DNA of 8,051 nt from contig CAVIAJ010000029.1 in NCBI GenBank assembly GCA_963640855.1, positions 1 to 8,051 on the forward strand, in the 5' to 3' direction. The translations under genes were made by a program, and so were the position numbers. Below are positions 4,714 through 8,051 of the stretch, piece by piece. The notes beneath the pieces were generated by a model that saw nothing but the letters and a program-made list of their open reading frames with translations, did no database searches and was not told the origin of the DNA. The stretch's first letter is position 1; every line of letters begins with the position of its first letter. The stretch is from Methanarcanum sp963640855. Lineage in GTDB: Archaea; Thermoplasmatota; Thermoplasmata; Methanomassiliicoccales; Methanomethylophilaceae.

Positions 4714-7700
4714 TCAGTTCCTCTTCAGTACAACCGCAAGGAAACCTATGGCAACTGCAAGCATCAGAAGCGCAATCACCACACTGTAGTCCTCTCCGCC
4801 TCCGGACGAAGACGAAGTACCTCCGCCGCTTATGACTTTGGACGCCTTCTCCAGAGAAATCACAAACGTTGAGTTGTGATCTGCGGTGAATGTGACGTAA
4901 CCTTCCTTTGAGTTGTATTTGACATCATACACGCTCACGGACGGATCGTTCTGACAGTACACTTCGGCTTTCGAGAACTTCGCCTGACACGGAAGCTTCA
5001 CGACGAAACTTCCGGTATAACCGGAAGTTTCAATCTCATAGGTCCTTGTGTTCGAAGACTGATTCAGATAATCCACGGATACTTCGGTTCCCGCCGGAAT
5101 TGTTACTCCGTCCGGGAATGTGACGGTATACTCATTCAGTCCTTCCTTCAGAACCACGGTCAGTTCACCTGTGGTAACCGTTTCTCCCGTGAATTTAAAC
5201 TCATTGTCAACAGACACAAGAGTACCTTCGGTCTTGGAAACAATAGTGAATTCTTTTGTCACTGCGGGAGAGAAGGTGTAGTTGGAACCTGCTTTCGAAG
5301 TAACCGTTACCTCCGCAGTACCTACATTGATGTTGTTTCCGTAGGTTACTGTGTAATCCCTGTCCTTCACCAACCTTACTCCGCCGGATACCATGAGTAC
5401 GGGTTCCGGTTCGATTGCGTATCCGGTGTACTCGGCGGATGCGATGGGGTTGATTGTTACGGTTACGGGCATCGGAACGATCCTGAACTTCACAGTTTTG
5501 TCTTCGAAAGTATAATTCGAACCAGAATCTGCGTGACTGACCGTAACCGTAGCTTCGCCGACGTTGATGTTGCCGGCATAGTTCACGGAATAATCAACAC
5601 CTTTTCTCATTTCGTAAGTTGAAACTATACCGGTCCACGAAAGCGATGCGGGTTCGATTGCCCTTCCATTGTAAGTCTGATCTGTGATAGCAGCTATCGT
5701 CAGAGTAACCGTCTTCGGTTTGATTGTAAACGATTTCTCAAATGTCGCAAAGGTGTAGTTGGAACCTGCTTTCGCCGTAACAACGGCTTTGGCCGTACCT
5801 GCGTTGACATTGTCCTTCCATGTCACGGTGTAATCCGTGTCTTTCTGCAGACTGTATGGAGAGTATGTATCATCGGAACTCACAGTCGGCGAAAGTTCGT
5901 ACGCAGACCCGCTGTAAGTCTGTTCTTCGATTGTTCCCACCGTGATTTCGATTGTCTTCGGACCGATGGTAAATTCCTTCGTCTTCAGGTCGAATGTGTA
6001 GTTGGAACCTGACGTTACAGGTTTGATTTTCACCTCAGCCTTACCGACATTGATATTGGAAATCCATTCCAATACATAGTCTGTGTTTTCCGCCGTTGTG
6101 TATGTGCCGACGATACCACTCCATCTGAGACCGAGATCGGGCTTAATCGCAGTTCCTGTATAGATCTGAACTCCGACGGTACCGAACTCGACTGTAACTT
6201 TCTTCGGTTTGATGATAAACGTTTTCTCTGCGGCGGAAGCGAGTGTGTAGTTGGAACCGCCCTCTGTGTTAACGATTACTTTCGCATTTGTGCCCGCGTT
6301 GGTGTTATTGCTCCATGACACAGTGTAATCCGTGCCCGATACCATCGTTTCACCTGTGATGACACCGCTCCACGTAAGTTCGGGTGCGGGCTTAATCTCG
6401 GAACCGTCGTATTCCGCATCGGGGATGTCGGCGATTGTAACTGTTACCGTCTTTTTACTGACAGTGGCTGTCTTTTCGGCGGTTGAACCGACTGTAAAGT
6501 TCTTGGCATCCGCCGGAACAGTTGCAGTAACTGTGTATATTCCTGCATCCTTCACCGCCGAAACATCTTCCGTACCCCTCTTGAAAGTCAATGTCAACTC
6601 CGAGGTTCCTCCGAGTGTTTTACCGTCTCTGAAGGTTACTGTCAGAGTGATGTCCGATCCGTTGTATTCGCCTGATGAAAGCGTTATGTCGAAATCATCG
6701 GAAGCGAGTGTCTTGGGACTGATGGTAAACGTCTTTGTCACAGCCGTAAAGATGTAGTTGGAACCTGCTTTCGCCGTGACGGTTACCTTTGCAGTGTCCG
6801 TACCTGCGTTGGTGTTGTTCTCCCACGATACTGTGTAATCCGTGTCTTTCGCCAGAGCGTAACCCGAATATGTCGAGGAGGATGTCACCGCAGGATCGAA
6901 AGTGACTGCCGTTCCCGTGTAGATTTTGTCTCCGATGTCGCCGATCGCAACGTCGGAGAGTGTCATGGGACTGATGGTAAACGTCTTCGTCACAGCCGTA
7001 AAGGTGTAGTTGGAACCTGCTTTCGCCGTGACGGTTACCTTTGCAGTGTCCGTACCTGCGTTGGTGTTGTTCTCCCACGATACTGTGTAATCCGTGTCTT
7101 TCGCCAGAGCGTAACCCGAATATGTCGAGGAGGATGTCACCGCAGGATCGAAAGTGACTGCCGTTCCCGTGTAGATTTTGTCTCCGATGTCGCCGATCGC
7201 AACGTCGGAGAGTGTCATGGGACTGATGGTAAACGTCTTCGTCACAGCCGTAAAGGTGTAGTTGGAACCCGATACGGGATTTATGATAACCGATGCCGTA
7301 CCTGCATTGATGTTGTCTGCATAAGATACTGTATAATCCGTGCCTTCCTTCATAGTGTAACCGGAAACAACACCCGCCCATGTGATGCTGATCTTCGGTT
7401 CGATTTTCTCTCCGGTGTAAACCGTTTCGCCGATGTCTTCCGCCGTCGGAACGACCTGCTTCGGATTGATTGTGAATTTGACAACAGTTTCTATGAACGA
7501 ACCGGAGTTCGACCTGACGGTAATTGTCGCATCACCCACATTTATATTGTTGTCATAAGTCAGGGTGTACTCATCCCTTCCGAGTGTGCGCACGAAACAG
7601 CCGTCTTCGTCAAATTCCTTAACAACAGGTTCGGGCGTGAGAGGCGAACCTGTATATGTTTCGTCATCAGGGGATTCAATTTCATAGGTTGCGTTGTCGG

Positions 7701-7896
7701 CGGCTGTCAAAAAAACATCGGTTTCCGTATTGTCTGCAGATGTATCTGCCGAAAAATCTACGTCGGTCACGGCGGAAGCAGCACTGTCGGTTCCGTCCGA
7801 CGGCAAACCGACAGCATTTGAAATGAGAAGTGCGCACAGAATTACGGCGAAAAACGCCGTTGCAGATGCAATCATCAGTTTTACATCACCTTTCAT
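4714..7896 (-). CDS. Large membrane-anchored surface protein with ten Ig-like repeats
   Basis: This is a 1060-residue predicted surface stalk protein; no enzymatic motif is seen. Residues 1-26 are an export signal, followed by a Ser/Asp/Thr-rich segment to about 70. Ten Ig-like repeats of about 80 residues follow, near 71-146, 148-225, 228-311, 312-395, 396-482, 484-564, 566-645, 647-727, 729-808 and 810-886. The consensus is Y-[TSN]-G-x-[AE] near the start, then DYTV-[SY/SW]-x-x-N-x-N-[AV]-G, then SGSNYTF and F-[TI]-I. Repeats 3 and 4 are nearly identical, and repeat 5 is divergent. Residues 888-1018 form the C-x10-C domain (C970, C981) shared with the beta-helix protein. A Gly/Ser linker, a transmembrane helix (about 1037-1057) and KRN follow. 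The repeat type resembles the MBG-like bacterial Ig families. An upstream in-frame ATG at 7908 adds four residues. I prefer 7896 because MKGDVKLM then aligns without gaps with MKNNEKIM of the paralogue, and AAAGGA precedes it. An ATG at 7875 has a good GGTGA but would lose the basic n-region. Confidence 0.85.
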   Translation of the reverse strand: MKGDVKLMIASATAFFAVILCALLISNAVGLPSDGTDSAASAVTDVDFSADTSADNTETDVFLTAADNATYEIESPDDETYTGSPLTPEPVVKEFDEDGCFVRTLGRDEYTLTYDNNINVGDATITVRSNSGSFIETVVKFTINPKQVVPTAEDIGETVYTGEKIEPKISITWAGVVSGYTMKEGTDYTVSYADNINAGTASVIINPVSGSNYTFTAVTKTFTISPMTLSDVAIGDIGDKIYTGTAVTFDPAVTSSSTYSGYALAKDTDYTVSWENNTNAGTDTAKVTVTAKAGSNYTFTAVTKTFTISPMTLSDVAIGDIGDKIYTGTAVTFDPAVTSSSTYSGYALAKDTDYTVSWENNTNAGTDTAKVTVTAKAGSNYIFTAVTKTFTISPKTLASDDFDITLSSGEYNGSDITLTVTFRDGKTLGGTSELTLTFKRGTEDVSAVKDAGIYTVTATVPADAKNFTVGSTAEKTATVSKKTVTVTIADIPDAEYDGSEIKPAPELTWSGVITGETMVSGTDYTVSWSNNTNAGTNAKVIVNTEGGSNYTLASAAEKTFIIKPKKVTVEFGTVGVQIYTGTAIKPDLGLRWSGIVGTYTTAENTDYVLEWISNINVGKAEVKIKPVTSGSNYTFDLKTKEFTIGPKTIEITVGTIEEQTYSGSAYELSPTVSSDDTYSPYSLQKDTDYTVTWKDNVNAGTAKAVVTAKAGSNYTFATFEKSFTIKPKTVTLTIAAITDQTYNGRAIEPASLSWTGIVSTYEMRKGVDYSVNYAGNINVGEATVTVSHADSGSNYTFEDKTVKFRIVPMPVTVTINPIASAEYTGYAIEPEPVLMVSGGVRLVKDRDYTVTYGNNINVGTAEVTVTSKAGSNYTFSPAVTKEFTIVSKTEGTLVSVDNEFKFTGETVTTGELTVVLKEGLNEYTVTFPDGVTIPAGTEVSVDYLNQSSNTRTYEIETSGYTGSFVVKLPCQAKFSKAEVYCQNDPSVSVYDVKYNSKEGYVTFTADHNSTFVISLEKASKVISGGGTSSSSGGGEDYSVVIALLMLAVAIGFLAVVLKRN
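6753..7269 (-). repeat. Recent tandem duplication of one Ig-like repeat (252-bp period)
   Basis: Positions 6753-7017 and 7005-7269 are identical over 265 bp by my base-by-base reading, offset by 252 bp (84 codons). Just beyond the exact match, similarity continues to the left with single mismatches at 6752, 6736 and 6713. The match breaks at 7018/7270 on the right. The mismatch at 6752 changes Thr to Ile (NYTF to NYIF). The duplication is in frame and yields Ig repeats 3 and 4. Confidence 0.9.
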
Positions 7897-7914
7897 AATT
7901 CCTTTCATCCCGAG

Positions 7915-7932
7915 TCGATTGACATCAATCGA
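7915..7932. promoter_or_regulatory. 18-bp palindrome in the leader of the Ig-repeat gene
   Basis: TCGATTGACATCAATCGA is a perfect inverted repeat with 8-bp arms and a 2-bp centre. It lies 19 bp before the ATG at 7896 and about 20-30 bp after the expected start of transcription. The short centre fits a dimeric repressor site better than a stable hairpin. Confidence 0.5.
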
Positions 7933-7967
7933 ACGTTTTCTGTGCTGATAATATCCTTCAACAAATC

Positions 7968-7982
7968 CGATTATAAAATTAT
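7968..7982 (-). promoter_or_regulatory. Promoter TATA box of the Ig-repeat gene
   Basis: The minus strand reads AATAATTTTATAATCGG, with a TATA box centred near 7975. Transcription would begin about 25 bp downstream, near 7950, giving a leader of about 50 nt to the ATG at 7896. It lacks the AGTACAG element found at the other two promoters. Confidence 0.55.
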
Positions 7983-8027
7983 TCTCAACTGCGTTGTGTT
8001 CGGCAATTCTGACAGCCGATATTTTTT

Positions 8028-8044
8028 GATCTGTTAGGCAGATC
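8028..8044. other. Short inverted repeat at the window edge
   Basis: GATCTG-TTAGG-CAGATC is a perfect 6-bp stem with a 5-nt loop, flanked by TTTTTT on its left and TTT on its right. It could be the end of a plus-strand or divergent transcription unit, or an upstream control site; the window ends seven bases later. Confidence 0.3.
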
Positions 8045-8051
8045 TTTCGGA

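Noticed and set aside
6332..6757. 141-residue plus-strand frame with hydrophobic stretches
   Set aside because: It is antisense to the Ig-repeat gene, and its apparent hydrophobicity comes from complementing Thr/Asp/Asn codons.
6695..7381. 228-residue minus-strand frame with repeated HRRQNLHGNGSHFRSCGDI-like units
   Set aside because: It is another reading frame of the duplicated Ig repeat. The repeats in it are the DNA duplication read out of frame, and its composition (His/Arg/Gln/Cys) is not protein-like.

Overview
The window is a stretch of about 8 kb in which all three genes lie on the minus strand. In transcription order (right to left) they are a 1060-residue Ig-like repeat surface protein (7896 to 4714), a 1313-residue parallel beta-helix surface protein (4448 to 507), and a small winged-helix DNA-binding protein (313 or 322 to 56). 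The organism is most likely an archaeon. Each gene has a TATA-type promoter. Shine-Dalgarno candidates are of the GGTGA/GAGG type. Both large proteins have an N-terminal export signal and end in a single transmembrane helix followed by Lys-Arg-Asn, with no bacterial LPXTG motif and no outer-membrane beta-barrel. The very large adhesin-like proteins and the small wHTH type resemble host-associated methanogens of the Methanomassiliicoccales (Thermoplasmatota). That placement is inferred from general familiarity and not proven by any marker gene here.

Layout: 1-55 holds the terminator of the wHTH gene. 56-322 is the wHTH gene. 323-506 holds its promoter, several small dyads and the terminator of the beta-helix gene. 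507-4448 is the beta-helix protein. 4449-4713 is an intergenic region with the beta-helix gene promoter, a leader dyad, a pair of 10-bp direct repeats and a strong terminator for the Ig-repeat gene. 4714-7896 (or 7908) is the Ig-repeat protein. 7909-8051 is its upstream region with a TATA box and an 18-bp palindrome in the leader. Each gene has its own promoter-like sequence and its own hairpin plus T-tract terminator, so the three look monocistronic.

The two large genes are paralogues that share a frame and differ in the exposed part. They share the signal peptide, an Ig-like repeat next to the C-terminus, a domain of about 130 residues with a conserved C-x10-C pair, a Ser/Gly linker, and a nearly identical membrane anchor. 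The distal part is a long beta-helix in one and a stalk of ten Ig-like repeats in the other. In the stalk, two adjacent repeats are a recent duplication (a 265-bp exact match at a 252-bp period). The wHTH gene and the beta-helix gene share a 15/19 identical promoter block spanning the TATA box, which suggests joint control, possibly by the wHTH protein itself.

No RNA genes, CRISPR arrays, transposases or enzymes are visible.
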